Below are positions 34,246 to 41,808 of a DNA stretch of 64,000 nt, one piece after another. The notes under the pieces are model-generated. The model made no database searches and was not told where the DNA came from. It saw only the letters and a list, made by a program, of their open reading frames with translations. Source of the stretch: Pseudonocardia sp. MH-G8 (GTDB lineage: Bacteria; Actinomycetota; Actinomycetes; Mycobacteriales; Pseudonocardiaceae); NCBI RefSeq assembly GCF_002262885.1, contig NZ_NKYF01000025.1, forward strand, positions 89,659 through 153,658, written 5' to 3'. Numbering within the stretch: the first letter of the stretch is position 1; each line of letters begins with the position of its first letter. The translations under genes were made by a program, and so were the position numbers.

Positions 34246-35547
34246 TCATGACGTGTAGAGCTCGCGGAAGTCGTCGAGCTGGCGCTGCGCGGTGTCCTGG
34301 GCGAACGCGAGCGCGTCGGCCGGTGCGGCGCGCCCGAGCATCGCCTCGCTGACAGCACGCTCGTAGCTGTTGCCCGCGATGTCGCGCGAGCTGGGCACCT
34401 GCGGGAGGAAGAAGAGGTTGTCGAACACCTCGGCGGTGGCGAGCCTCGCCTGCGGTGCGGCGCGGAACTCGTCGGTGTCGCGGGCCAGGTTGCGGGCCGG
34501 GGTCATGCCCGCCTCCACCCACGTCGTGGAGTTGCGGCTGGTCCAGTCGACGAAGACCTGCGCGGCGTGCGCCACGTCCGGGTCGGCCTGCGACTGCTGC
34601 GTGAGCACGAAGTTGTGCGAGTTGGCGAACGCACCCGGGCGCGTTCCGATCTGCGGCAGCGGTGCGACGTCCCAGGCGAGGTCGGGTGCGGTCTTACGCA
34701 GGTCCGGGATCGTGGCGGGCAGATCGGTGAGCAACGCCGAGGAACCGTTCTTCAGCGGCGGGCGGTCGTTCGTGACCCCCTGCGGGCTGTACCCGCGCTC
34801 CACCGTCGCCCGCATCCACGTCAGCGCCTCGACGCCCGCCTGCGAGGCGAAGGTGGCCCGTGTCCCGGCCTCGTCGAACAGGCTGCCGCCGAACTGGCCG
34901 AGCAGGCCCACGAACAGTTGCCAGCGGTCCGACGCCACCCAGTACGGGTTCTCCACCCCGGACCCCTGCAGGGCGGCCATCGCGGCGTCGAAGGTGTCGC
35001 CGCTCAGCGGTCCGCTGATGCCGGCCGCGGCGAACGCCTCGGTGTTCCAGTACTGGGCGCCCGTGAAGACGTCGAGCGGGATGCCGTAGCGGCGGTCCTG
35101 GTAGGTGCCCTGCTCCCAGACGGCGGGCACGAAGTCGTCGCGCCCGAGTTCGAGCCCCGCGACGAGGTCGTCGAGCACCACGATCGTGCCCCGGATCGCG
35201 AACGTCGAGAGCTGGTCGAGGTGCATGATCGCCACGTCCGGGCCGTGGCCCGCGCCGACGGCGGGCAGCACCTTCGCGTACATGTCGTCGGCGTTGAGCG
35301 AGGTCATCTCGACCGTGATCTGCGGGTGCGCGGCGTTGAAGGCGTCGACGATCTTCGCCATCGTCGGCCCGTCGCCGCCGGTGAACGGGTTCCAGAACTG
35401 CAGCGTCCGCGGCGGGCCGGTGTACTCGCCCGGGAACGCCGCCGCCGGCACCCGCGCCGCGTTCGCGTCGATGGTCGCCGAGCAGCCGGCGAGCGCGCCA
35501 CCCACCGCCGCGGCGCCGAGTGCGAGGAATCCGCGCCGGGTGATCAC
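34246..35547 (-). CDS. Extracellular sugar-binding lipoprotein of the ABC transporter
   Basis: A 433-residue family-1 solute-binding protein. The N-terminus has a twin-arginine-like motif (ITRRGFLALGAAAVGG) and a lipobox (ALAGC), so it is probably exported folded and lipid-anchored. Binding-protein signatures include QFWNPFTGGDGPTM and FNAAHPQITVEM. The GTG at 35547 overlaps the sulfatase stop (GTGA). It captures the oligosaccharide for the adjacent permeases; the exact ligand is unknown but operon partners suggest an arabinose-containing, possibly sulfated glycan. Confidence 0.92.
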   Translation of the reverse strand: MITRRGFLALGAAAVGGALAGCSATIDANAARVPAAAFPGEYTGPPRTLQFWNPFTGGDGPTMAKIVDAFNAAHPQITVEMTSLNADDMYAKVLPAVGAGHGPDVAIMHLDQLSTFAIRGTIVVLDDLVAGLELGRDDFVPAVWEQGTYQDRRYGIPLDVFTGAQYWNTEAFAAAGISGPLSGDTFDAAMAALQGSGVENPYWVASDRWQLFVGLLGQFGGSLFDEAGTRATFASQAGVEALTWMRATVERGYSPQGVTNDRPPLKNGSSALLTDLPATIPDLRKTAPDLAWDVAPLPQIGTRPGAFANSHNFVLTQQSQADPDVAHAAQVFVDWTSRNSTTWVEAGMTPARNLARDTDEFRAAPQARLATAEVFDNLFFLPQVPSSRDIAGNSYERAVSEAMLGRAAPADALAFAQDTAQRQLDDFRELYTS

Positions 35548-37025
35548 GAGGTGCCGGCCGTCTCGAAGGAGCTCAGCGACGCGTCGTGGTCCTTGCCGCC
35601 CACCGGGTACATCGACGTCATCCAGTGGTAGAAGTTGTCGCCCCGGTCGCGCAGCTGCCGGTAGAGGTTGGCGAGCAGCTCGCCACGGACGGCCTCGTGC
35701 CCGGGATCGGTGTAGCGGTTGTGCAGCTCGTCCGGGTCGTCGCGCAGGTCGTAGAGCTCGTTGACCGACTCCGGGTTGACCACGAGCTTGTACCGGTCGG
35801 TCACCAGGGCGCGCTGCGGGTAGGGGAAGTGGTGGCCGTGGAACTCGAGCACCAGGTCCTCGCGCCACCCGCTGTCGTCACCGTGCGCGATCGGGCGCAG
35901 TGAGGCCCCGTCCACGGCCTTCGCGGGGTCGAGCCCGGCGACGTCGAGGATCGTGGCGGTGAGGTCGATCAGGGTGGCGAACCGGTCGCTGCGCTGCCCG
36001 GGCACCCCGCCGGGCAGGCGGACGACCCCCGGCACGCGGTAGATGTCCTCGTACATCGCCGGGCCCTTGTCGTGCAGCCGGTGCGCGCCGGTGAACTCGC
36101 CGTGGTCGGCGGAGAAGAACACCGCGGCGTCGTCGTAGAGCCCGAGCTCGCGCGCCACGTCGATCACCCGGCCGATCTGTTCGTCGATCAGCGTGACGTA
36201 GCCCCAGTACGCGGCCACGAGCTTGCGGGAGACGTCTTCGGGGATCGTGTCGAAGGTCCAGTGCGCCGAGTAGTTGGCCTGCACGGGCGGCTTGCCCTCG
36301 AACGTCTCGGCCACCGACGCGGGCAGCGTGACGTCGTCCGGGTCGTACATGTCGAAGTACTCGCTCGGCACGATGTAGGGCAGGTGCGGGCCGAAGAAGT
36401 GGGTGGCCAGGAAGAACGGCCGGCCCGGCTCCTCGGCGTAGCGGCGCAGCATCGCGATCGCGCGCTCGGCGAGGAAGTACTCGAACGTGGCCTCCACCGG
36501 CTGCTTCAGGCGCGCGGCCAGCAGGTTGCCGGGGGTGCCGTTGGGGAACGTGCCGCGGATCTCGTCGGTGATGGCGTAGCCGGGCAGGTCGTGTTCGGCC
36601 AGGTAGGCCTCGTACTCGGCGGCGTCGACGGGGTTGTGCCAGCCGTGCAGGTGCGGGCCGTCGAAGCCGTAGTCGGCCGCGGTGCGGCGGGTGCCCACGT
36701 GCCACTTGCCGATCAGCCCCACGTTGTAGCCGGCGGCGCGCAGGTCCTGGCCGAACGTGTACTGGTCGTCGGCCAGCTCCTCGCGGTACCCGACGTTGCG
36801 CTCGTAGTTCGCGAGCAGCTGGTGGCGGTAGGGGGCCGCGCCGCTCAGCAGGCTGGCGCGCGCCGGCGTGCAGATGGCGGTGGGCGTGTAGAAGCGGTCG
36901 AACGTGGTGCCTTCGGCGGCCACGGCGTCGAGCACGGGCGTGCGCACGACGTGGTTGCCGTAGGCGCCCAGGGTGTCGGTGCGGTGCTGGTCGGTGAGGA
37001 AGAACAGGACGTTCGTGGGTGTCAT
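35544..37025 (-). CDS. Type I sulfatase (alkaline-phosphatase superfamily)
   Basis: A 493-residue sulfate ester hydrolase. The formylglycine motif is CTPAR with the modified Cys at residue 52 (ICTPARASLLSG). Metal ligands lie in NVLFFLTDQHRTDTLG at the N-terminus and VFFSADHGEFTGAH. No signal peptide is evident, so desulfation appears cytosolic. The ATG at 37025 overlaps the ROK regulator's stop by 4 bp. Aerobic maturation would need an FGE enzyme encoded elsewhere. Together with the GH51 enzyme it implies use of sulfated sugars. Confidence 0.93.
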   Translation of the reverse strand: MTPTNVLFFLTDQHRTDTLGAYGNHVVRTPVLDAVAAEGTTFDRFYTPTAICTPARASLLSGAAPYRHQLLANYERNVGYREELADDQYTFGQDLRAAGYNVGLIGKWHVGTRRTAADYGFDGPHLHGWHNPVDAAEYEAYLAEHDLPGYAITDEIRGTFPNGTPGNLLAARLKQPVEATFEYFLAERAIAMLRRYAEEPGRPFFLATHFFGPHLPYIVPSEYFDMYDPDDVTLPASVAETFEGKPPVQANYSAHWTFDTIPEDVSRKLVAAYWGYVTLIDEQIGRVIDVARELGLYDDAAVFFSADHGEFTGAHRLHDKGPAMYEDIYRVPGVVRLPGGVPGQRSDRFATLIDLTATILDVAGLDPAKAVDGASLRPIAHGDDSGWREDLVLEFHGHHFPYPQRALVTDRYKLVVNPESVNELYDLRDDPDELHNRYTDPGHEAVRGELLANLYRQLRDRGDNFYHWMTSMYPVGGKDHDASLSSFETAGTS

Positions 37026-38194
37026 GCCGATCCTGGGAGGTGTCGTGGCGAGAGCGGGCCGGTGAACGCGATCGACGGGTCGTGCAGCACGAGGGCCACG
37101 CCGCCCAGCGCACCGTCGAGATCACCGAGCTCGGCCGTGCGGACGGTGACGTCGTCGACCTTGTCGGGGTGCAGGTGGCGGGCGAGGGTCTGGCGGACGG
37201 GCCGCACGAGGTGCTCGCGCAGCGCGGCGAGGTCCCCGCCGAGCACGACCGTCGCCACGTCGAGCACGCTGCCGGCGCCGGCCAGGACCAGCCCGATGCG
37301 CTGGCCCGCCTCCGTCACGGCGGCGCGGGCCCGAGGCTCGTCGCGGTCGAGCGCCTCCGCGAGCCCGGCGACCGTGGTGACGCCGCCGTGCGCGAGGACG
37401 GATTCCACGCGCACGTAGCACTCCAGGCAACCGCGGTTGGAGCAGCGGCACAGCGGACCGGTGGGGTCGAGGCACACGTGGCCGAACTCGCCCGCCGTGT
37501 CGCCACGACCCCGGTGCACGCGCCCGTCGAGGATCACCGCGCCGCCCACGCCGCTGGACAGCCGCACGTACAGCACGTCGGGGGTTCCGCGCGCCGCGCC
37601 CCAGACGGACTCGGCGAGCCCGGCGAGCCGCGCGTTGTTGTCGGTGCGGACGGCCACCCCGAACGCGGCGGTGAACGCCTCGCGGATCGCCTCGACGACC
37701 GCGGGCCGGTCGCTGATGCTGCCGGCGATCCCGATGCCGACGGCCGCGAGGGCGGCGTCCGGCTGCTCGCCGAGCACCTTCCGGGCGAGCCGGACGGCGA
37801 TGGCGCACCGCGTCTCCCACGGCGTCGAGCGCGGGTAGGGGCGGGTGGCGGAGCCGACGATCTCGTGAGCGGCGTCCGCGGCCACGACTCCGACGCGGGT
37901 GTGGCCGAAGTCGAGGCCGAGGACGAGCCCGGCGGCGGGGTTGAGCGCCAGGCTCTGCGGGGTCCGCCCGAGGCGTCCGGGATCGGGCGTCTCGGTCACG
38001 ACCACCTTCCCCGCGGCCAGCAGGTCGGCCGTCAGCGCCGAGACCGTCGCGCGGGAGAGCCCGGTCGCGTCGACGAGCTCGGCCCGGCTGGCACGACCGT
38101 GCCTGCGCAGGTGCTCGAGGAGCCACGCCTCGTGGGCGCGCCGACGTTGGGGCACCGGGTCAGCCTGGAAGCCGGCGCGCCATTCCGTCAACAT
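37022..38194 (-). CDS. ROK-family transcriptional regulator of the sulfatase/arabinofuranosidase operon
   Basis: A 390-residue regulator: an N-terminal winged helix (GRASRAELVDATGLSRATVS) and a sugar-kinase-like ROK domain with the DxGxT-type motif LGLDFGHTRVGVV and the zinc motif CLDPTGPLCRCSNRGCLECY. ROK repressors release DNA on binding a sugar or sugar phosphate. It is the first gene of the operon and is preceded by a perfect 9-4-9 palindrome (38206-38227), 12 bp before the ATG, so autoregulation is likely. Confidence 0.93.
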   Translation of the reverse strand: MLTEWRAGFQADPVPQRRRAHEAWLLEHLRRHGRASRAELVDATGLSRATVSALTADLLAAGKVVVTETPDPGRLGRTPQSLALNPAAGLVLGLDFGHTRVGVVAADAAHEIVGSATRPYPRSTPWETRCAIAVRLARKVLGEQPDAALAAVGIGIAGSISDRPAVVEAIREAFTAAFGVAVRTDNNARLAGLAESVWGAARGTPDVLYVRLSSGVGGAVILDGRVHRGRGDTAGEFGHVCLDPTGPLCRCSNRGCLECYVRVESVLAHGGVTTVAGLAEALDRDEPRARAAVTEAGQRIGLVLAGAGSVLDVATVVLGGDLAALREHLVRPVRQTLARHLHPDKVDDVTVRTAELGDLDGALGGVALVLHDPSIAFTGPLSPRHLPGSA

Positions 38195-38205
38195 TGCGGC
38201 ATGCC

Positions 38206-38227
38206 TTCTGTCAAGATATTGACAGAA
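38206..38227. promoter_or_regulatory. Perfect 9-bp palindrome, probable ROK operator
   Basis: TTCTGTCAA and TTGACAGAA flank the four bases GATA, a perfect dyad 12 bp upstream of the ROK gene's ATG. This AT-rich island in otherwise very GC-rich DNA is typical of a regulator binding site and would place the repressor over the operon promoter. Confidence 0.8.
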
Positions 38228-38270
38228 TCAGGCAGAAGCGGGCCCGGCACACCCGTCGCGCCCCCTCCCC

Positions 38271-38460
38271 GCGAGTCGGGACCCCACCCCCGCGAGTCGG
38301 GACCCCCACCCCCGCGAGTCGGGACCCCGCCCGCGCGAGTCGGGGCCAACCCCCGCGAGTCGGGGCCAACCCTCGCGAGTCGGGGCCAACCCCCGCGACT
38401 CGGGGTCTCACCCCCGCGACTCGGGGTCTCACCCCCGCGAGTCGGGCCCCCTCGAGCCCG
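38271..38460 (+). repeat. Array C: nine 20-22-bp repeats with core CCGCGAGTCGGG
   Basis: GCGAGTCGGG or GCGACTCGGG begins at 38271, 38292, 38314, 38335, 38355, 38375, 38395, 38416 and 38437. Linkers are C-rich (ACCCCACCCC, GCCAACCCC, GTCTCACCCC). The array lies upstream of the ROK operon and faces array D in opposite orientation. Confidence 0.92.
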
Positions 38461-38707
38461 AACCAGCCGGTCGCGGTCGGTCGTCCCCACGGTTGCGGGC
38501 CGCTTGATCGGTGATCGCACCGAGCTGTGCCTGGCGGTTGCGCCGGCGACGCTCACGTGCGGGTCGTAGCGATCACCGCCCGCGAGACGTACCTGAGTGC
38601 GGTGCGCACGACCGCCACGAACTTGCCGGAACGATCATGGCGAGGTGAAGGCCGCCCGAATGTGCTGCCGGCACCGCGGCCTCGACGCGGCTGCGGTTAA
38701 GACGCCG
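38461..38707. other. Spacer between arrays C and D, no recognised gene
   Basis: About 250 bp between the two facing arrays. All six frames give short or Arg-rich translations without motifs. It contains TTGATCGGTGATCGCACC and later GTAGCGATCACC, which form the inverted elements GGTGATCGC (38510-38518) / GCGATCACC (38569-38577). It is the position where a binding complex or a promoter could lie. Confidence 0.5.
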
Positions 38708-39125
38708 GCGCGATTCGTGGGGAGGGGGGCGCGGCTAGCGGGGTAGGGCAACGCGACTCGCGGGTAGGGCAGCGCGGCTGGCGGGTAGGGCAGCGCGGCT
38801 GGCGGGTAGGGCAGCGCGGCTGGCGGGTAGGGCAGCGCGGCTGGCGGGTAGGGTGGCGCGACTGGAGGGGCAGCGCGACTCGCGGGGATGACGGCGCGAC
38901 TGGCGGGGAGAGTGGCGCGGCTGGCGGGGATGACAGCGCGACTGGCGGGGAGGGCCGCGACTCGCGGGGAGGGGGCGCGACTCGCGGGGGTGAGGCCACG
39001 ACTCGCGGGGTGAGGCCACGACTCGCGGGGAGGAGACCCCGACTCGCGGGGGTGAGGCCACGACTCGCGGGGAGGAGACCCCGACTCGCGGGGAGGGGGG
39101 CGCGACTCGCGGGGGACGGGGGCGC
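38708..39125 (-). repeat. Array D: about twenty ~21-bp repeats with core CGACTCGCGGGG / CGGCTGGCGGGT
   Basis: Units begin at about 38708, 38729, 38751, 38772, 38793, 38814, 38835, 38856, 38873, 38894, 38915 and 38936 and continue with similar spacing to about 39125. Four consecutive units from 38772 (GCGCGGCTGGCGGGTAGGG type) are nearly identical, indicating recent tandem duplication, while later units return to GCGACTCGCGGGG. The array ends 14 bp before the 3' end of the MerR gene. Confidence 0.92.
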
Positions 39126-39138
39126 GGTACGGCCGCGC

Positions 39139-39528
39139 TCACGTCGTGGCTGGCGCTCCTCCGGCGAGGGCCATGCGGGAGGAGTGGCTGCGGTTGGCCT
39201 CGATCAGGCGGTCGAGGGCGTCGCGGGTGTGGATCAGCCCTTCGATGTGGCTGGTGAGCTGGTCGCGCTCCTCGATCATCCGGTGGAACGCGGAGTCCAT
39301 GGTCTCGGAGCTGGGGGAGTCGACGCAGGGCAGCAGCTCGGCGATGGTTCGGCTGGACAGGCCGGCGGCGTAGAGGCGCTGCAGGAAGCGCACGCGCTCG
39401 ACCGCGTCCTCGGTGTAGTGGCGTTGCCCGCCCGAGCTGCGGGTGCTGCTCAGCAGGCCTTGCTCCTCGTAGTAGCGCAGCGACCGGACGCTCACCCCGG
39501 CCCGCTCCGCGAGTTCCCCGATCCGCAC
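39139..39528 (-). CDS. MerR-family transcriptional regulator
   Basis: A 129-residue regulator: an N-terminal winged helix (IGELAERAGVSVRSLRYYEEQGLL is the family signature), LQRLYAAGLSSRTIAELLP, then a dimerising coiled coil (EERDQLTSHIEGLIHTRDAL). It lacks a Cys-based metal site at the C-terminus, so it may respond to organic or redox signals. The GTG at 39528 has GGAGGAGG upstream; upstream in-frame sequence is intergenic. It diverges from an old-yellow-enzyme gene, with a palindrome between them, the standard MerR arrangement. Confidence 0.92.
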   Translation of the reverse strand: MRIGELAERAGVSVRSLRYYEEQGLLSSTRSSGGQRHYTEDAVERVRFLQRLYAAGLSSRTIAELLPCVDSPSSETMDSAFHRMIEERDQLTSHIEGLIHTRDALDRLIEANRSHSSRMALAGGAPATT

Positions 39529-39568
39529 GGCGACCTCCTCCTGTGATCCACGACGCAAAACCTCGCCT

Positions 39569-39585
39569 CTGACGTCAGTGTCAGG
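39569..39585. promoter_or_regulatory. Candidate MerR operator in the divergent region
   Basis: CTGACGTCAG (39569-39578) is a perfect 10-bp palindrome, followed directly by TGTCAGG (39579-39585), giving nested dyads. It lies between the divergent MerR and oxidoreductase starts, where MerR proteins typically bind within a stretched promoter spacer. Confidence 0.55.
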
Positions 39586-39649
39586 TCCTAGCGTACGTGG
39601 TGCTCGCCCACCGCGTGCATCGATATCCCGAGGACCGAGGAGCCGGACC

Positions 39650-40723
39650 GTGAACACCCTGTTCGACCGCTACCAGCTGGGCGACCTGGCCCTCCCCAAC
39701 CGGGTCGTGATGGCGCCCATGACCCGCGTCCGCGCGACCGCAGACGGTCGGGCGACGCCGTCGATGGCCGCCTACTACGCCCAGCGCGCCACCGCAGGCC
39801 TCATCGTCAGCGAGGGCGTGCAGCCCAACCGGATCGGCCAGTCCAACCCCGGTACCCCGGGGCTCGTCACGCCGGAGCAGGTCGCCGCATGGCGGCCGGT
39901 CACCGACGCCGTGCACGTCAACGGCGGCCGGATCTTCGCCCAGATCATGCACGGTGGCCGGGTCTCGCATCCCGACACCACCGGCCTGCAGCCCGTCGGT
40001 CCGTCCGCCGTGCCGGCCACGGGCGATGTCTTCACCCCGAACGGCCCGCGGCCTGCGCCCGTCCCGCGCGCGCTGGCCACCGCCGAGATCCCCGAGCAGG
40101 CCCGTTCCTACGCCGACGCGGCCCGCCTCGGCGTCGACGCGGGGTTCGACGGGGTCGAGCTGCACGGCGCGAACGGCTACCTGATCGGCCAGTTCCTGTC
40201 CTCCAGCGCCAACCTGCGCACCGACGCCTACGGCGCCACGATCGCGGGCCGCATCCGGTTCGCGGTGGAGGCGGTCGAGGCGACCGTCGACGCGATCGGT
40301 GCACGGCGCACGGGCATCCGGCTCTCGCCGGGGGCCGGGCTGTGGGGCGCGCAGGAGTCCGATGTGCCGGAGCTCTACACCGCCCTGCTGGCCGAGCTGA
40401 GCCGGTTCGACCTGGCCTACATCCACCTCGAGGCGACCACCGACACGGACACGCTGCTCGAGCTGCGCAAAGCCTGGGACGGGCCCTTGATCGTGAACCC
40501 GGCCTTCCCGATGGGCCCGCAACGCACCGACCGCAGTTCCGCCGACCACTGGCTCGACCTCGGCGCCGACCTGATCAGCTTCGGGCGGGCCTTCATCAGC
40601 AACCCCGACCTGGTCGAACGCCTCCGCGCGCAGCTGCCGATCGTCGAGGACGACCAGGCCACCTGGTACCAGGGCGGCGACACCGGATACCTCGACTACC
40701 CGGCCTACCGACACGCGGCGTGA
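39650..40723 (+). CDS. NADH:flavin oxidoreductase of the old yellow enzyme family
   Basis: A 357-residue FMN-dependent TIM-barrel ene-reductase. Signatures include LPNRVVMAPMTRVRA, IFAQIMHGGRVSHP, the substrate-binding pair in VELHGANGYLIGQFL (His-x2-Asn), IRLSPGAGLWG and DLISFGRAFISNPDLVE. Such enzymes reduce activated alkenes and electrophilic xenobiotics with NAD(P)H. The divergent MerR gene probably controls it. GTG at 39650 follows GAGGAGCC. It ends before a 21-bp hairpin shared with the downstream minus-strand gene. Confidence 0.93.
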   Translation: MNTLFDRYQLGDLALPNRVVMAPMTRVRATADGRATPSMAAYYAQRATAGLIVSEGVQPNRIGQSNPGTPGLVTPEQVAAWRPVTDAVHVNGGRIFAQIMHGGRVSHPDTTGLQPVGPSAVPATGDVFTPNGPRPAPVPRALATAEIPEQARSYADAARLGVDAGFDGVELHGANGYLIGQFLSSSANLRTDAYGATIAGRIRFAVEAVEATVDAIGARRTGIRLSPGAGLWGAQESDVPELYTALLAELSRFDLAYIHLEATTDTDTLLELRKAWDGPLIVNPAFPMGPQRTDRSSADHWLDLGADLISFGRAFISNPDLVERLRAQLPIVEDDQATWYQGGDTGYLDYPAYRHAA

Positions 40724-40762
40724 CGGGCGATCCGGCGACGGGGGAGTGTCGGCCGACCGCTC

Positions 40763-40822
40763 CGCGAGGTAGACCTCATGGGGAGTAGCGGGCGTTCTGA
40801 GCCCCATGAGGTCTATCTCGCG
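40763..40822. repeat. Hairpin 1 flanking the DUF559-like gene, 21-bp stem
   Basis: The left arm (40763-40783, beginning CGCGAGGTAGACC) pairs with the right arm (40802-40822, CCCCATGAGG, then TCTATCTCGCG) at 20 of 21 positions; the odd pair is G-T. The loop is 18 nt. The right arm contains the stop codon and last codons of the minus-strand nuclease gene. The left arm recurs exactly at 41742-41762 on the other side of the gene. Confidence 0.85.
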
Positions 40823-41688
40823 CGTTCCAGGGCCCGCGTGAGCTGGCCGATGATGAGGCCCGACCGGCGACGGATCTCGAACTTCGTGTACCGGTAGATC
40901 CGCCAGCCGTCGTCGACCAGACGGGTGTAGCGGCCGACGTCGCGCAGCACGCGGTCAGGGGTGGTGTGATCGGCGCCCTCGTACTCCACAGCGAACATCT
41001 GCTCGGGCCAGGCCAGGTCGAGCCATACCGCGGTGCCGTCGCGTTCGTCCTGCACCACCCACTGCACCTCGGGGCGGGGCAGCCCGGCCAGCACGATCAG
41101 CATCCGCAGCCGCGTCTCGGCCGGCGAACCGGAGCGGCGATCGGCGTGCGCGAGCACCTGTGCGATGTCGCGGTTGCCGCGCGCTCCGGGGTTGTGGGGG
41201 GCGAAGTGCAGCAACACGTCCGGGAAGAAGTGGTGCACGTTGGCGAGCCGGTCCACCGCGACGACCCGCTCGACCAACCCGCCGCGGCGGGCGAGGTCAT
41301 AGGCGGTCCGCATCGGACTGGTGACGCGGACGCCCTGCACCTCGGTGCTCTCGCCGTGCGCGAGCTGCGTGCGGTGCACCAGTAACCCCGGGGCGGGTCG
41401 CTGACCGCGGTGGGGCACGGTGACCTCGGCCGGCGCGTCCCAGGGGCCGCACGAGGCCCCGAGGATCTCGGCCGCGGAGTAACCCGACAGCACGCCGATT
41501 CCTTCGACGTAGCGGAACGCCGCGTGCGAGCGCAGCGTCAGGTCCGGCGGCATCTGCTCCGGAGTGACGTAGGTGTCGGGGAACAGCCGCAGGAACTGCG
41601 GGCCCTGAAGCAGGTCCCAGGTGACGAGCCCGGCCGCAACTGCGCTGGACCCGCGGAACGCTCTCGGCCAGCCGGCGACCTCGTCCAC
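40813..41688 (-). CDS. AbiEi-like / DUF559 (Vsr-like endonuclease fold) protein
   Basis: A 291-residue protein. The N-terminal half resembles AbiEi-type winged-helix domains (FRYVEGIGVLSGYSAAEIL; VQGVRVTSPMRTAYDLARR). The C-terminal part has the PD-(D/E)xK-type pattern of DUF559/Vsr proteins: Glu191 in SPAETRLRMLI, Asp224 in VWLDLAWPEQ, and Glu235/Glu237 in FAVEYEGADH. Many actinobacteria carry several solitary copies; biological role is not established. No partner toxin gene (AbiEii) is adjacent. Near-identical palindromic sequences flank it on both sides, as in a small mobile or domesticated cassette. Confidence 0.82.
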   Translation of the reverse strand: MDEVAGWPRAFRGSSAVAAGLVTWDLLQGPQFLRLFPDTYVTPEQMPPDLTLRSHAAFRYVEGIGVLSGYSAAEILGASCGPWDAPAEVTVPHRGQRPAPGLLVHRTQLAHGESTEVQGVRVTSPMRTAYDLARRGGLVERVVAVDRLANVHHFFPDVLLHFAPHNPGARGNRDIAQVLAHADRRSGSPAETRLRMLIVLAGLPRPEVQWVVQDERDGTAVWLDLAWPEQMFAVEYEGADHTTPDRVLRDVGRYTRLVDDGWRIYRYTKFEIRRRSGLIIGQLTRALERAR

Positions 41689-41741
41689 GTCCGGAGCATG
41701 GCAGCGGCCCCGGAGCCAGCGTGGCCGTTTCGTAGAACTCG

Positions 41742-41802
41742 CGCGAGGTAGACCTCATGGGGCTCAGAGACGTGGCGCAGCCCCATGGTGTCGATCTCGA
41801 GG
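41742..41802. repeat. Hairpin 2 flanking the DUF559-like gene
   Basis: The left arm (41742-41764) starts with the same 21 bases as hairpin 1's left arm and continues with CT. The right arm (41779-41801, AGCCCCATG, then GTGTCGATCTCGAG) pairs with about 18 of 23 positions; the loop is 14 nt. It lies upstream of the nuclease gene and just beyond the 3' end of the PfkB kinase gene. Confidence 0.75.
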
Positions 41803-41808
41803 TGCGCT

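Noticed and set aside
38271..39125. CRISPR array
   Set aside because: Units are contiguous tandem repeats of about 21 bp with no unique spacers of constant length, and no cas genes are present.
40813..41688. AbiE toxin-antitoxin system
   Set aside because: Only the AbiEi-like N-terminal region is present; no nucleotidyltransferase toxin AbiEii is adjacent, and the C-terminus is a nuclease-like domain instead.
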